A DNA stretch of 64,000 nt from Nitrospira sp. (GTDB lineage: Bacteria; Nitrospirota; Nitrospiria; Nitrospirales; Nitrospiraceae): NCBI GenBank assembly GCA_005116745.1, contig SWDS01000010.1, positions 550,106 to 614,105 on the forward strand, written 5' to 3'. Shown piece by piece: positions 17,157 to 25,711 of this stretch (its first letter is position 1; each line of letters begins with the position of its first letter). The notes under the pieces are model-generated. The model did no database searches. It had not been told where the DNA came from and worked only from the letters and a program-made list of their open reading frames with translations. Made by a program: the position numbers and the translations under genes.

Positions 17157-18227
17157 TCAGTGTTGATACACAAATCCACCAAACAAGAATTTGCTCGCTT
17201 CGGCGCCCAATATGAGAACGCGTTGCCCTTTTTTCAGGTTCCCAGATCGGCGTAGCAGATCGAGACTGACCCAAATCGCCGCTGACCCCAGATTCCCCAG
17301 TTTGTCCGCGGTGACATAGATCTTCTCTTCGGGCACGTCAAAGTATTGGCTGAAAAGATGGGCCAGATGTCCATTGGCCTGATGGGGCAAAATCCAATCA
17401 AACTCCCCCAGAGAATGTCCGCGTTGCACCATAGCCTCGACGCCACGCACGAACAGCTCTCCCCCATGCTCTCGCACGGTTTGCACGTGATGTCGAAACA
17501 CAGGCACCTGCATGCTGCACTGCGGCTGAGAAGACCCCCCGCCTTCAATGAAGAATCCTGGTTCCCGCCCAAGACCAATCTGACCGAGAAAGATATGAGA
17601 GATGATCTGGTCCTCAGATCCATCGTCCTGCCCAACGACCACAGCGCCGGCGCCATCACCCATCTGGACGTAATTCACGAGTTGTTCATTGCTAAGAAAC
17701 GCATCGGACATGCCAAAATACGGAGACCCGGTTTCACTTCCGACAATCGCGATTGCCTGAAGGGCGTTTGCGGCTGCCATTGCCGACGCGATCTGCAACC
17801 CGTTGGCAAAACCAGTACATGCCTGACGCAGTTCCAGATAAGGACCCGTGTACTGAAGCTCGTCGGCAACCCACGCGATATTGGGTGGCAAAAGGGTGTG
17901 AGGGGATGATGTATGGCCAATAAGGTAATCGACCGAAGCGATGTCGATTCCCGCTTCCACCATCGCTTCGAAAAGCGCAGCGTGGCACAACTGCGGCGCC
18001 TGCATGGTGATACGTGTGCCACTGAGTGGAACGTGTAAATCGCGGCTGACATGACGATGGGTGATCCCAAGCCGATAGGCAATACTTCTGGCACGTCGCC
18101 CCGCGCGAGGATGGCAGGCGCTCTCCAGCGCTTCACACAACGTTTCATTGCTGACCGGAGGCCCCGGCAGGCTCCGACCAGTACCGAGCAGCTTCAGGCG
18201 TTTCGCCGCAAAGTGCGCAGCCGTCAC
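17157..18227 (-). CDS. KAS III-like condensing enzyme (FabH/thiolase superfamily)
   Basis: The protein has 356 residues. The catalytic triad of KAS III is intact: Cys137 in RQACTGFANG, His282 in PHQANGHLAH and Asn312 in KLGNLGSAAIW. The C-terminal GQRVLILGAEASKFLFGG strand matches the FabH fold. The N-terminus (LLGTGRSLPGPPVSN) and the GITHRHVSRD loop differ from housekeeping FabH, and no fab genes or acyl carrier protein lie nearby. A specialised condensation of an acyl-CoA or acyl-ACP starter is therefore likely, as in PqsD, CerJ or DarB-type enzymes. Its start overlaps the diiron gene stop by four bases (ATGA), indicating coupled translation. Confidence 0.88.
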   Translation of the reverse strand: MTAAHFAAKRLKLLGTGRSLPGPPVSNETLCEALESACHPRAGRRARSIAYRLGITHRHVSRDLHVPLSGTRITMQAPQLCHAALFEAMVEAGIDIASVDYLIGHTSSPHTLLPPNIAWVADELQYTGPYLELRQACTGFANGLQIASAMAAANALQAIAIVGSETGSPYFGMSDAFLSNEQLVNYVQMGDGAGAVVVGQDDGSEDQIISHIFLGQIGLGREPGFFIEGGGSSQPQCSMQVPVFRHHVQTVREHGGELFVRGVEAMVQRGHSLGEFDWILPHQANGHLAHLFSQYFDVPEEKIYVTADKLGNLGSAAIWVSLDLLRRSGNLKKGQRVLILGAEASKFLFGGFVYQH

Positions 18228-18982
18228 AGCGCTCCCCTCTTGATACGAGCAAATAACAAGCCCGCGTCTATGCCAATATCCTCAAAGGAATCGGCCACGT
18301 TCTCAAGCATGCGTGTCAGGCCGCCACGAACGAGTTCCCCCAAGCGCGAATAGTCATCACGGGAAAGGCCCAAGGCAAACGCATGTTGGCGGCTGATCGA
18401 TACATGCCGTGCTTCGTCCTGCCGAATGCGTTCAACCAGCCGACCAATCATACTGTTGCCGCCTACCGCACTATGCTGCATGCACCACATGATGGCGCAC
18501 ACGGCACTATCCAATTGCGCTATTTGTCCAAAATGATGAGCGACGGTTTCTGCTCGTCCTAGGCACGCGAAGTACGCCTGCGACCGTCGTCTAATCGCAT
18601 GTTCGTCACTGCTAGCTGGTAGTTTGGCGCGTAATACTTGCAAACTCGCCTCGTGGGAAATCTCGTCATTCTCGATGCTGTGAAACAGTATTGAGCTCAC
18701 ACTCAGAGCCTTGCGTGTCAAATGTCCGTCTTCAGTTTGAAAGATTGTGATGGCGGATTGTTCCCCGCACAACAAGGCCGGCGCTAACCTGGCCAGCGCT
18801 TCCTGATGCCTGCTGTTTATCACCAAGGGAGAAGCAGAGAAATCCTCACTCCATTGAGTGAACCAGGTCCGCATTGGGGTCGGACGCAGCCGCGGAGGAG
18901 CAAAGCAGCGGAACACTGTTCCCGGAATGTGTGCGCTACCGTGAGACACTGGCCAGGCAACAAGAGGATTCGTGTTGTTCAT
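18224..18982 (-). CDS. Ferritin-like diiron protein (putative oxygenase)
   Basis: I recognise no named family for this 252-residue protein, but the metal ligands of a four-helix diiron carboxylate protein are visible. They are Glu74, Glu107-x-x-His110 (in NDEISH), a possible Glu145, and Glu190-x-x-His193 (in QDEARH). The spacing Glu74-x31-DExxH resembles that of AurF/CmlI-type N-oxygenases, although the extra His of AurF is Ile here. There is no membrane segment, so it is cytoplasmic. It overlaps both neighbours by four bases, the MMPL exporter upstream and the KAS III-like gene downstream. This makes oxidation of the same substrate the most economical guess. A radical-forming or purely structural role cannot be excluded. 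Confidence 0.65.
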   Translation of the reverse strand: MNNTNPLVAWPVSHGSAHIPGTVFRCFAPPRLRPTPMRTWFTQWSEDFSASPLVINSRHQEALARLAPALLCGEQSAITIFQTEDGHLTRKALSVSSILFHSIENDEISHEASLQVLRAKLPASSDEHAIRRRSQAYFACLGRAETVAHHFGQIAQLDSAVCAIMWCMQHSAVGGNSMIGRLVERIRQDEARHVSISRQHAFALGLSRDDYSRLGELVRGGLTRMLENVADSFEDIGIDAGLLFARIKRGAL

Positions 18983-21258
18983 GAAACCCTTATGACACCG
19001 GTCACTGAAGGAGGTGTTATTAAATAGGTACGTTGTAGCAATGCAGGCAGAACGAGAAGATCCGTTGCTAAGGCGACCAAGATGATGGAGACAGAAAGAC
19101 TACTCATGGCCAGAATAGGAGCGAAATCGGAAAACAAGCCGATCAACAACCCCATTGATAACGTCATCGTCGTGATGATCAGAGCCGGTCCAACCTGGTT
19201 GAGCACCGCCGGGATGACCATGTCGCTCTGAGTCTGACGCAGTCGCCGATACCTCGCCAGAAGGTAGATCGTATCATCCACAATGATGCCCAGGATCATG
19301 CCCAGCACCACCGCTCCCCCAAGAGCGATATTGCCATCCACCAGCGCCCACAGCGCATACGCTACGAGAACAGGAACAACATTGCACACGACACCGATCC
19401 ACGCGGCCTTTACAGAGCGTAAAATCAATCCGGCAATGAGAGCGATCACGACAAGCGCGATACCGAGTGAGTAGACCATACTGGCCGCGTTTCTCTGACC
19501 AAGATGGGCAAACGTGAGATTGGCCCCAGCACCGCCTTGATAGGAAAAAGGCGTGAGATGACGATCAAGCCAGGCACGGACCCGGTCATCGAACGCAATC
19601 ATGGTTCGCGCATCAAGGGTTTTGAGATAGACCGCAGCATGAATCGCCGAGTAGTCTTCGGATACATGATGCTGCAGCGACAAGGCAGCAGGCGTGTTCT
19701 CCTGCGCAATTCGTTGATATCGCATCAATGATGATGCATTTCGCACACCCATCCCTTGGCGAACTCGAGGAAGATCGGCAATGGTCACCACACGGTTTAC
19801 CTCTGGCTGTGTACGCAGCCAGAGTGAGAACGCTTCCATCCTTTCAAGAAACATCTGCTGGAAAACCCCGTACGGTAGGCCCGTCTCGAGAGAATAGCTA
19901 ATCGTATTCACACCGCTGAACTCTTTATCAATAAGCCTGGTATCTTGGCGGAACTCATGGCTATCCGGGAAATATTCAAACACATTGTCGTTAATCTCAT
20001 TGCCAAACACTCCCACAGCGGAAAGAAGAGCCACCAGAGTAAACGATGTCAGGATCGATCGAGAATTAGTGGTAATGAATCGAATCAACAGGGGAATCTG
20101 AAACACGGCGTGCAAATCGAGACCTCTATTCACCTTCACGCCGCACAGCAATACGGGCAAGAGAATCACCGTCAACAGGAACGACAACGTAATGCCGAAC
20201 GCAACAATATATCCAACAGTCCGCACCGGCGGTGAGGGACTGAATGCAAGTCCTAGGAATCCCAAGATCGTGGTGAAGCTGGTAAGAGCGAGTGGCAACA
20301 AATTGAGTGTCATTGCATACCGGACGCTCTCCATTGGATTTTGCCCGTCCATACGGCTATAGAGATAGGATGTGGTGAAATGAACGGCGCTGGCGATGGC
20401 CATGCTGGCAATAATCACGGGGACATACACAGCGATCGACGCCAGCTCGAATTCCAACCAACCGGCAACTCCGAAGGCACCCACCACTGCGAGAAGGGCG
20501 TTGAGGAGGATGGAGACGGCGACCCAAAAGCTGGAAAAGAGTACCCAGAGGGTCGCCAGGAAAAGCAGGATCAGGGCCGGCAAGAACATCTTCAAATCGT
20601 GTCGAACCACCAGAACATAGGCCTCTTTCAGGGCTAACGTACCAGTGTAGTGGGCAATGATTGGAACCTGAGCGAGGTTGATCTCTTTCTTGACGAAGGC
20701 CCGCAGTTGCGCCATGGCATTCAGCAGAACATCGGCGTTCCCGTCGCCGGGCAGGGAAAAAGTTATTTCAATAAGCGCGAACCGACCATCTTCCGACAAT
20801 AGCAGGCGGCGTATATATTCATCACTCAACAAACGGTCACGGTTGAGATAGAGGAAAGCGGGCTTGGGTGAGGTGGTTCCATCATTTCCCGAATCATGCC
20901 CCTCAATCTGGATGGCATCGATTTCCGGATAGACATCAACAAAGTCAGCAATGGAACTGACGCGCTTAATAAATGGGAGGGTTTGCTCAGCGGCTCTGAT
21001 ACGATCGATGACCGCATAATGGGCGGGAACGAGCATGTCGTGTTTCAAACTCTCGAGAATAATAATGACGCTTTCGTCGCTGGCGTACTTAACAGCCAGA
21101 TCTTTGTTGACGGCAAGCAGCGGATCATTGGTGTCGAAATAGGCGTCGTAACTGGCGTTCAAGCGCAGGCCGCTGGCGCCGTACCCAAGAGCGGCAATCA
21201 CTACTAGGATGGCGGCAACGGTAACCCATGGGTGCTTCAGGGTTGTCGCGAGCAACAT
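18979..21258 (-). CDS. MMPL/RND-family exporter
   Basis: The 759-residue membrane protein has the two-fold MMPL architecture. Helix 1 lies at about 11-31, followed by a large periplasmic loop (about 32-220) and a five-helix block (about 225-385). A second loop (about 395-600) and a final helix block (about 610-745) follow. The conserved internal DDTIYLLARYRR phrase follows the GMILGIIV helix. Close relatives export lipids such as hopanoids (HpnN) or mycolates (MmpL), rather than drugs. It is cotranslated with the YHS lipoprotein upstream (TGATG) and the diiron protein downstream (ATGA). It has no adaptor or outer-membrane partner here. Export of the cluster product to the periplasm is the likely role. 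Confidence 0.88.
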   Translation of the reverse strand: MLLATTLKHPWVTVAAILVVIAALGYGASGLRLNASYDAYFDTNDPLLAVNKDLAVKYASDESVIIILESLKHDMLVPAHYAVIDRIRAAEQTLPFIKRVSSIADFVDVYPEIDAIQIEGHDSGNDGTTSPKPAFLYLNRDRLLSDEYIRRLLLSEDGRFALIEITFSLPGDGNADVLLNAMAQLRAFVKKEINLAQVPIIAHYTGTLALKEAYVLVVRHDLKMFLPALILLFLATLWVLFSSFWVAVSILLNALLAVVGAFGVAGWLEFELASIAVYVPVIIASMAIASAVHFTTSYLYSRMDGQNPMESVRYAMTLNLLPLALTSFTTILGFLGLAFSPSPPVRTVGYIVAFGITLSFLLTVILLPVLLCGVKVNRGLDLHAVFQIPLLIRFITTNSRSILTSFTLVALLSAVGVFGNEINDNVFEYFPDSHEFRQDTRLIDKEFSGVNTISYSLETGLPYGVFQQMFLERMEAFSLWLRTQPEVNRVVTIADLPRVRQGMGVRNASSLMRYQRIAQENTPAALSLQHHVSEDYSAIHAAVYLKTLDARTMIAFDDRVRAWLDRHLTPFSYQGGAGANLTFAHLGQRNAASMVYSLGIALVVIALIAGLILRSVKAAWIGVVCNVVPVLVAYALWALVDGNIALGGAVVLGMILGIIVDDTIYLLARYRRLRQTQSDMVIPAVLNQVGPALIITTMTLSMGLLIGLFSDFAPILAMSSLSVSIILVALATDLLVLPALLQRTYLITPPSVTGVIRVS

Positions 21259-21710
21259 CAGGACCTGTCGGCTAGACCTTTTAACTTCTCAGCCCAATGG
21301 TCGTCAGCTTTTCTGATGTTGCCAGAGAGATCTTCGAGCCAGTTGTCTCTGACGCGCAGACTATAATTGAGGTAAAGTTTGCCTGCATCGATGGTCCACG
21401 CTTCGGGAGCCGTTGAGGCTATGAAACCTTTGCTCATCGCATAGGCGCAATACCCCCCGTATTGGGGCATGTACGCCTCAGGGTTATTGGCGAATAGGTC
21501 GCGGTTCATTTTGTTCTCAAAGTGCCATGTTGCTCCTGCAGTTTGGTGCGTGAACTGGGCGCTTCCTTTGACTGGCCTGTTTTGGCTGAAGTAGGCCACT
21601 GAGTCATAGCCGTGGATCGCAACATCATCTGTGGTGAACGTCCTGCTTTCCAAGGTGGTGCAGCCCACACTGGTAAACACCAGTAGGGTTAGGAAATAAA
21701 GGAGTCTCAT
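21258..21710 (-). CDS. YHS-domain lipoprotein
   Basis: The 150-residue protein has a lipoprotein signal (LVFTSVGCTTL, cysteine near residue 17). Residues about 30-100 form a YHS-type domain: IHGYDSVAYF, then ATWHFENKMNRDLFANNPEAYMPQ-like sequence and GGYCAYAMSKG. This is the periplasmic YHS form common next to metal or lipid genes. YHS domains bind metals in some contexts, so delivery of iron to the envelope or sensing are guesses. It is the first gene of the five-gene minus-strand cluster and its TGA overlaps the exporter ATG by one base. The 154-base gap upstream should hold the cluster promoter. Confidence 0.82.
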   Translation of the reverse strand: MRLLYFLTLLVFTSVGCTTLESRTFTTDDVAIHGYDSVAYFSQNRPVKGSAQFTHQTAGATWHFENKMNRDLFANNPEAYMPQYGGYCAYAMSKGFIASTAPEAWTIDAGKLYLNYSLRVRDNWLEDLSGNIRKADDHWAEKLKGLADRS

Positions 21711-21864
21711 GCGTATCCTAACATCTCCGTTCCGTTTATGGACTATCGCTACCTGGGCAACAGATCTGTCTTTTTAGCCGATCAACCGCTATACCAAGAA
21801 TCAACTCTTAATGAGGGCGTTCTGCGGCCGCGCGAGCACAGAAGATCTTCAGGCTCCATCCCCC

Positions 21865-23454
21865 TCATCCCCTTCTCATCCATACGAACAGCTTGGTCAG
21901 AATGTTTTTTGTGCTCTGTGTAAAGTGAGCTTTGCGCCAGAGGTTGACCACCTTTTTATTTACCTCGGCTTGGGTAGGATAGGGATGGATGGTCCCGGCG
22001 ATCGTTTTGGCTCCTCCGCCCGCTTTCATCGCCACGGAGAATTCACTGATCATCTCGCCGGCATGGGCTGCGACAATCGTGGCGCCCACAATCTTGTCCG
22101 TCCCTTTCTGGATGTGAATTCTGGCGAACCCTTCGTCCTCTCCATCCAAGATAGCCCGATCAACCTCATCCAATTTATATGTATAGGTTTCCACCTCGAG
22201 GCCCTTTTCCTTCGCGTTCTTCTCATACATTCCGACATGGGCAATTTCTGGATCAGTGAACGTACACCAGGGCATGTTCACCGAGTCGATGCTGGCGTAC
22301 CCCAACCCGAAGGGGTGAGGAAACAGCGCATTCTGGATGACGATTTGGGCCATGGCATCAGCGGCATGTGTAAACTTATAGCGAGAGCAGACGTCGCCCG
22401 CCGAGTAGATATTCGGATTCGATGTCTGCAATCTGGCATCGACCTTGATCCCGTTCTTGTCATATACGACTCCAGCTGCTTCCAATCCGATCTTCTCCAC
22501 ATTGGGTGTCCGTCCGACTCCGACAAGAATTTCATCGACTATCACGTCATGCCGCCGGTCATGTGACTCGACGGTCAGCTGTTTGCCGTTATCTGTCTTG
22601 TGTACCGTCAACTCTTTTCCGCAACAAAGCAGCGTCACACCGTCGCGCAACATCTGTTGTTCGACGATATCGGCTGCGTCGCGATCCTCGTTCGGCATGA
22701 TGCCGTGCCCGGCTTCGATCAGATAGACGTGGCTTCCGAATCGGGCAAAGGACTGTGCCAATTCGCATCCGATCGGTCCTGCCCCGATGACGCCGATACG
22801 CGGCGGCAGTTCCGTCAAAGAGAACACAGTTTCATTGGTGAGATACCCGGCCTCCTTCAAGCCAGGCGTCGGGAGCGTTGCGGCACGTGCTCCTGTGCAA
22901 ATAGCTGCTTTTGCAAAGGTCAGGGTTCGATGTCCTGCCGGACCTTCGACCTGGATCGTGTCAGAACCGGTAAATCGACCGCTGCCGATGTACACGTCGA
23001 CGCCGAGTTTCGTATAGCGCTGGGCAGAGTCGTTGTGACTAATGCGGGCACGCAGCTTGCGCATCCGAGCCATGACCGCACCGAAGTCATACGTCACCCC
23101 GGCGGGAATATGGACGCCGTATTCCGTGGCCTTCCGTAGATCCGCCCAGGCCCTCGCTGCTCGGATCATGCCTTTCGACGGGACGCATCCGACATTGAGA
23201 CAGTCCCCACCCATCAAATGTTTCTCGATCAATGCGACCTTGGCTCCAAGGCTCGCGGCGATGACGGCCGTGATCAATCCGGCAGTTCCCGCTCCAACCA
23301 CGACGATGTTGTAGCGGCCGGTCGGCTCGGGATTGACCCAGTCAGACGGATGCACATTGGCAACAAGCTGCTGATTATACTCATCGTTCGGAAGGATCAG
23401 AGACTGATCGTGCTCATTCATTCCAGCGATCCTTAGTAGAGGCTCGGTCATCAT
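21865..23454 (-). CDS. Mercuric-reductase-like flavin disulfide oxidoreductase
   Basis: This is a class I pyridine nucleotide-disulfide oxidoreductase of 529 residues. It has the FAD-binding VVVGAGTAG at about 52-60, the redox pair Cys85/Cys90 in GGDCLNVGCVPSK and the NAD(P)H-binding GVIGAGPIGCELAQ. The second FAD motif is NIYSAGDVC, and HPYPT in the dimerisation domain carries the catalytic His. It lacks the N-terminal metal-binding domain and the C-terminal Cys pair of true MerA, so mercury reduction is unlikely. Dihydrolipoamide dehydrogenase activity is also doubtful without partner genes. It follows the TVP38 gene by a short gap of about 45 bases, an association often seen in bacteria. 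The ATG at 23454 has a GAAGGA site. Confidence 0.88.
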   Translation of the reverse strand: MMTEPLLRIAGMNEHDQSLILPNDEYNQQLVANVHPSDWVNPEPTGRYNIVVVGAGTAGLITAVIAASLGAKVALIEKHLMGGDCLNVGCVPSKGMIRAARAWADLRKATEYGVHIPAGVTYDFGAVMARMRKLRARISHNDSAQRYTKLGVDVYIGSGRFTGSDTIQVEGPAGHRTLTFAKAAICTGARAATLPTPGLKEAGYLTNETVFSLTELPPRIGVIGAGPIGCELAQSFARFGSHVYLIEAGHGIMPNEDRDAADIVEQQMLRDGVTLLCCGKELTVHKTDNGKQLTVESHDRRHDVIVDEILVGVGRTPNVEKIGLEAAGVVYDKNGIKVDARLQTSNPNIYSAGDVCSRYKFTHAADAMAQIVIQNALFPHPFGLGYASIDSVNMPWCTFTDPEIAHVGMYEKNAKEKGLEVETYTYKLDEVDRAILDGEDEGFARIHIQKGTDKIVGATIVAAHAGEMISEFSVAMKAGGGAKTIAGTIHPYPTQAEVNKKVVNLWRKAHFTQSTKNILTKLFVWMRRG

Positions 23455-23499
23455 AGCGAGACATCCTTCGTTGTGAATTGTCACTCGATGGATAGTTCA

Positions 23500-24237
23500 T
23501 CACGCTCGTTTGGCCGTCACTCTCTTATAAATGACGGGCACCAATGCCAGGAATCCCAGCAGCACAAAGGCACCAATCACGTTCGGCGATGCAATTTCCT
23601 GTAACGAATTGATCGTCCCAAGTTGGCGTCCCGCATAGGCATAGACGAACGAACCGGGAATGATGCCGAGTGCCGTCGCGGCGATATAGGTCCCGACGTT
23701 TACGCGCGTGAGTCCAGACACAAGGTTCACCACGAAGAAAGGGAAGAGTGGGATGAGTCGCAAGGTCAACAAGTAGCTGAACGCGTTCTTGGCAAATCCC
23801 TCTTGGAATGGCCCGAGCCACTTGCCGAACTTCTGTTCGACCGTATCCCGTAACAAATGCCGAGCGGTCAGAAACGCCAGTGTTGCACCTGTAGTCGCCC
23901 CGACATTAATGAACAGCGCCGCCATGGTGGCACCGAACAAGAACCCACCGGCCAAAGTCAGAATGACTGCGCCCGGCAACGACAACCCTGCAACGATCAC
24001 ATACGCAGCGATGAAGATCCCCACCGCTGAGACAAAGTTGGCATCCGTGAATGCCAGCAAACTGTCTCGATTGTCTTTCAACGCGGTCAACGACAAGAAC
24101 TGTCCGAAATCGAAATAGAAAAACGCACCGATGGCCAGCACGATCGCCAGCGCAATAACGATCTTGCCTGGGCTTGGCTTCTTAGATTCAACGTGAGGTG
24201 AAATCTGGGTGGTCATAATGGCATCCTGGCGTATCAT
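23500..24237 (-). CDS. TVP38/TMEM64 (VTT domain) membrane protein
   Basis: From the ATG with an AAGGGGAG site at 24237 the protein has 245 residues. Helices are visible at about 25-45, 70-95 and 97-118, followed by the VTT-domain phrase GATMAALFINVGATTGATLAFL. The core continues LRLIPLFPFFVVNLVSGLTRV and GTYIAATALGIIPGSFVYAYAGRQL, with a final helix before the basic end. Family members are inner-membrane proteins related to DedA and are thought to help move or scramble lipids. It lies directly upstream of the flavin reductase and should be cotranscribed with it. Which lipid or ion is handled is unknown. Confidence 0.88.
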   Translation of the reverse strand: MIRQDAIMTTQISPHVESKKPSPGKIVIALAIVLAIGAFFYFDFGQFLSLTALKDNRDSLLAFTDANFVSAVGIFIAAYVIVAGLSLPGAVILTLAGGFLFGATMAALFINVGATTGATLAFLTARHLLRDTVEQKFGKWLGPFQEGFAKNAFSYLLTLRLIPLFPFFVVNLVSGLTRVNVGTYIAATALGIIPGSFVYAYAGRQLGTINSLQEIASPNVIGAFVLLGFLALVPVIYKRVTAKRA

Positions 24238-24286
24238 GGTGGCTCCCCTTGATTCTGTCAACGAGATAACCGGTTGGCTTGATCGT

Positions 24287-24481
24287 ATGTCGAAGAAGCG
24301 TCTAAAATCTTACAGGATGCCGACCGCAGTGGAAATCCTAGAACACTGGCCAGATGGTGACTATCGATTCTCCCAGGAAATCACAACAGGGTTTATCGGT
24401 AAAGGCTTGCGGTATTCATCCCCTCCGCGCAGCCAGAAAGATGTTGTCACGCCTGCCTCTCGTCTCGTACTCTATCGCTAG
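24287..24481 (+). CDS. Small conserved-looking protein upstream of a sulfite-oxidase-like gene
   Basis: The frame from 24287 encodes 64 residues beginning MSKKRLKSYR and containing ILEHWPDGDYRFSQEI and GLRYSSPPRS. Composition is protein-like and no signal peptide is present. I know no family. It ends 10 bases before the ATG of the molybdopterin enzyme, and the ribosome site of that gene overlaps its end. This argues for cotranscription. Its own ribosome site is weak, and the frame could also begin at 24317. The 5' part of the region is antisense to the TVP38 gene start. Confidence 0.5.
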   Translation: MSKKRLKSYRMPTAVEILEHWPDGDYRFSQEITTGFIGKGLRYSSPPRSQKDVVTPASRLVLYR

Positions 24482-24490
24482 GAGGCCGTC

Positions 24491-25135
24491 ATGGACGAAT
24501 CAAGCAAATTGACCAGGACCAAAGAACAATGGGCCAAGGCTCGTCGAGGTGGAGAAGAACGCGAAGTGTTCTATGCAGGAGATGAGCGCCTCCCTCCCGG
24601 CCAACACCTCGTTGACAACTTTCCCGTGCTGGATCTCGGCTTCAAGCCCGAGATTCCTTTAGGCGAATGGAGACTCAGCATCGGCGGATTTGTCGCCACC
24701 CCTCTTACCTGGACATGGGAACAATTCTTGGCACAACCCCAATTCAAAGACCGGTCGGATTTCCATTGCGTCACTTCATGGAGCCGTTATGACAACGACT
24801 GGGAGGGCGTGAGCTTCAAGCACATCATGTCCGTGGTGAAACCGCTGTCACTTGCCCGATTTGTCCTATTCAAGTCTTGCGACGATTACACCACGAACCT
24901 TCCGCTTGAAGCCTGTGACGATGACGATGTGCTGATCGCCCATAGCTGGAATGGCAAACCTCTCTCCCGAGACCATGGTGGTCCGGTCCGTGTGATCGTC
25001 CCCAAACGGTATGCCTGGAAGGGAGCGAAGTGGGTGAAGGAAATTACGTTTTCAGATAAAGATGAGAAAGGGTTTTGGGAAGTCCGCGGGTATTCGAACA
25101 CCGGGTTTCCGTGGAAGAACGATCGCTATGGGTAG
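24491..25135 (+). CDS. Sulfite-oxidase-like molybdopterin-dependent oxidoreductase
   Basis: The 214-residue protein is a minimal oxidoreductase molybdopterin-binding domain. The molybdenum-ligating cysteine is Cys93 in FHCVTSWSRYDNDWEGVSF. Conserved downstream blocks are VLFKSCDDYTTNLPLE, LIAHSWNGKPLSRDHGGPVR and the RYAWKGAKWVKEI strand. There is no dimerisation domain, heme domain or Tat signal, so it resembles the short cytoplasmic YuiH-type enzymes rather than MsrP or true sulfite oxidase. Its reaction is unknown. The start has an AGGAGG site. It converges with ydbL, the two stops being a few bases apart. Confidence 0.85.
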   Translation: MDESSKLTRTKEQWAKARRGGEEREVFYAGDERLPPGQHLVDNFPVLDLGFKPEIPLGEWRLSIGGFVATPLTWTWEQFLAQPQFKDRSDFHCVTSWSRYDNDWEGVSFKHIMSVVKPLSLARFVLFKSCDDYTTNLPLEACDDDDVLIAHSWNGKPLSRDHGGPVRVIVPKRYAWKGAKWVKEITFSDKDEKGFWEVRGYSNTGFPWKNDRYG

Positions 25136-25138
25136 CGG

Positions 25139-25477
25139 TTATTTCTTGCTCCACCCACCAGGACCTTCGACGAAGTTTCCTGGTTTGGTATTCTGAACGG
25201 CTTTTTCTCCGGCGAGCGTTTCGACGGCTCGAATATTGGTGCTGTTTCGCTTTGCAATATCTTCATAGGCCTGCCGCCGTTTCCGATTCACGTCTTCGAT
25301 CAATGCTTGGGCTTCGGCATTGGACGGGTTCACTGCCCCCAGGTAGCCATTGGCCTTTTCTCCGACCAACCCGTTTGCTTTCGCTTCATCCAATGAGAGT
25401 GCGAACGCAGACGAAGTGACTACTGCCCATATGATCGTCACACACACCGCGATGGTCAGCCGTGCAATGAACATCAT
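25139..25477 (-). CDS. ydbL: YdbL family (DUF1318) periplasmic protein
   Basis: The 112-residue protein has a signal peptide ending at SSAFA. The DUF1318 body follows: LSLDEAKANGLVGEKANGYLG, then VNRKRRQAYEDIAKRNSTN and VETLAGEKAVQNTKPGNFV, the final helix and tail typical of YdbL. It is the third gene of ydbH-ynbE-ydbL. In Escherichia coli YdbL is a periplasmic partner that modulates YdbH-YnbE bridge assembly. Two adjacent ATG codons follow GGAGG; the second (25474) has better spacing. The 12-base gap to ynbE indicates one transcript. Confidence 0.88.
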   Translation of the reverse strand: MMFIARLTIAVCVTIIWAVVTSSAFALSLDEAKANGLVGEKANGYLGAVNPSNAEAQALIEDVNRKRRQAYEDIAKRNSTNIRAVETLAGEKAVQNTKPGNFVEGPGGWSKK

Positions 25478-25489
25478 GCCCTCCTGTAG

Positions 25490-25711
25490 CTAGAATAGTC
25501 CGCTGTCATTCGACAGAACCTGCTCCAAGTCCTTGTCGACTTTCAGCCGAATCTCGTGATCGATCTTCACATTGAGATTAATCGTAATCGGTTTGTCTGG
25601 CGCAGTCACCTCGACTCGCGGGGTGCAGGCACCCACGCTCAGGAGCAGAGAGAGCCACGCCAGTACTCCGGCACCTATCCGAATGGTTTCGCTCTGCATG
25701 GTCCGCCTCAT
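25490..25711 (-). CDS. ynbE: YnbE-like outer-membrane lipoprotein
   Basis: This 73-residue lipoprotein has a long signal ending in LLSVGAC (cysteine near residue 29). The YnbE core follows, KPITINLNVKIDHEIRLKVDKDL, a beta-strand pair. In E. coli, YnbE sits in the outer membrane and stacks onto the C-terminal end of YdbH to complete a lipid bridge. The start overlaps the ydbH stop by four bases (ATGA), so expression is translationally coupled. The N-terminus may be a little shorter, using the ATG four codons in. Confidence 0.88.
   Translation of the reverse strand: MRRTMQSETIRIGAGVLAWLSLLLSVGACTPRVEVTAPDKPITINLNVKIDHEIRLKVDKDLEQVLSNDSGLF

Noticed and set aside
21865..23454. A mercury resistance gene
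   Set aside because: The metal-binding domain, C-terminal cysteines and partner mer genes are missing.
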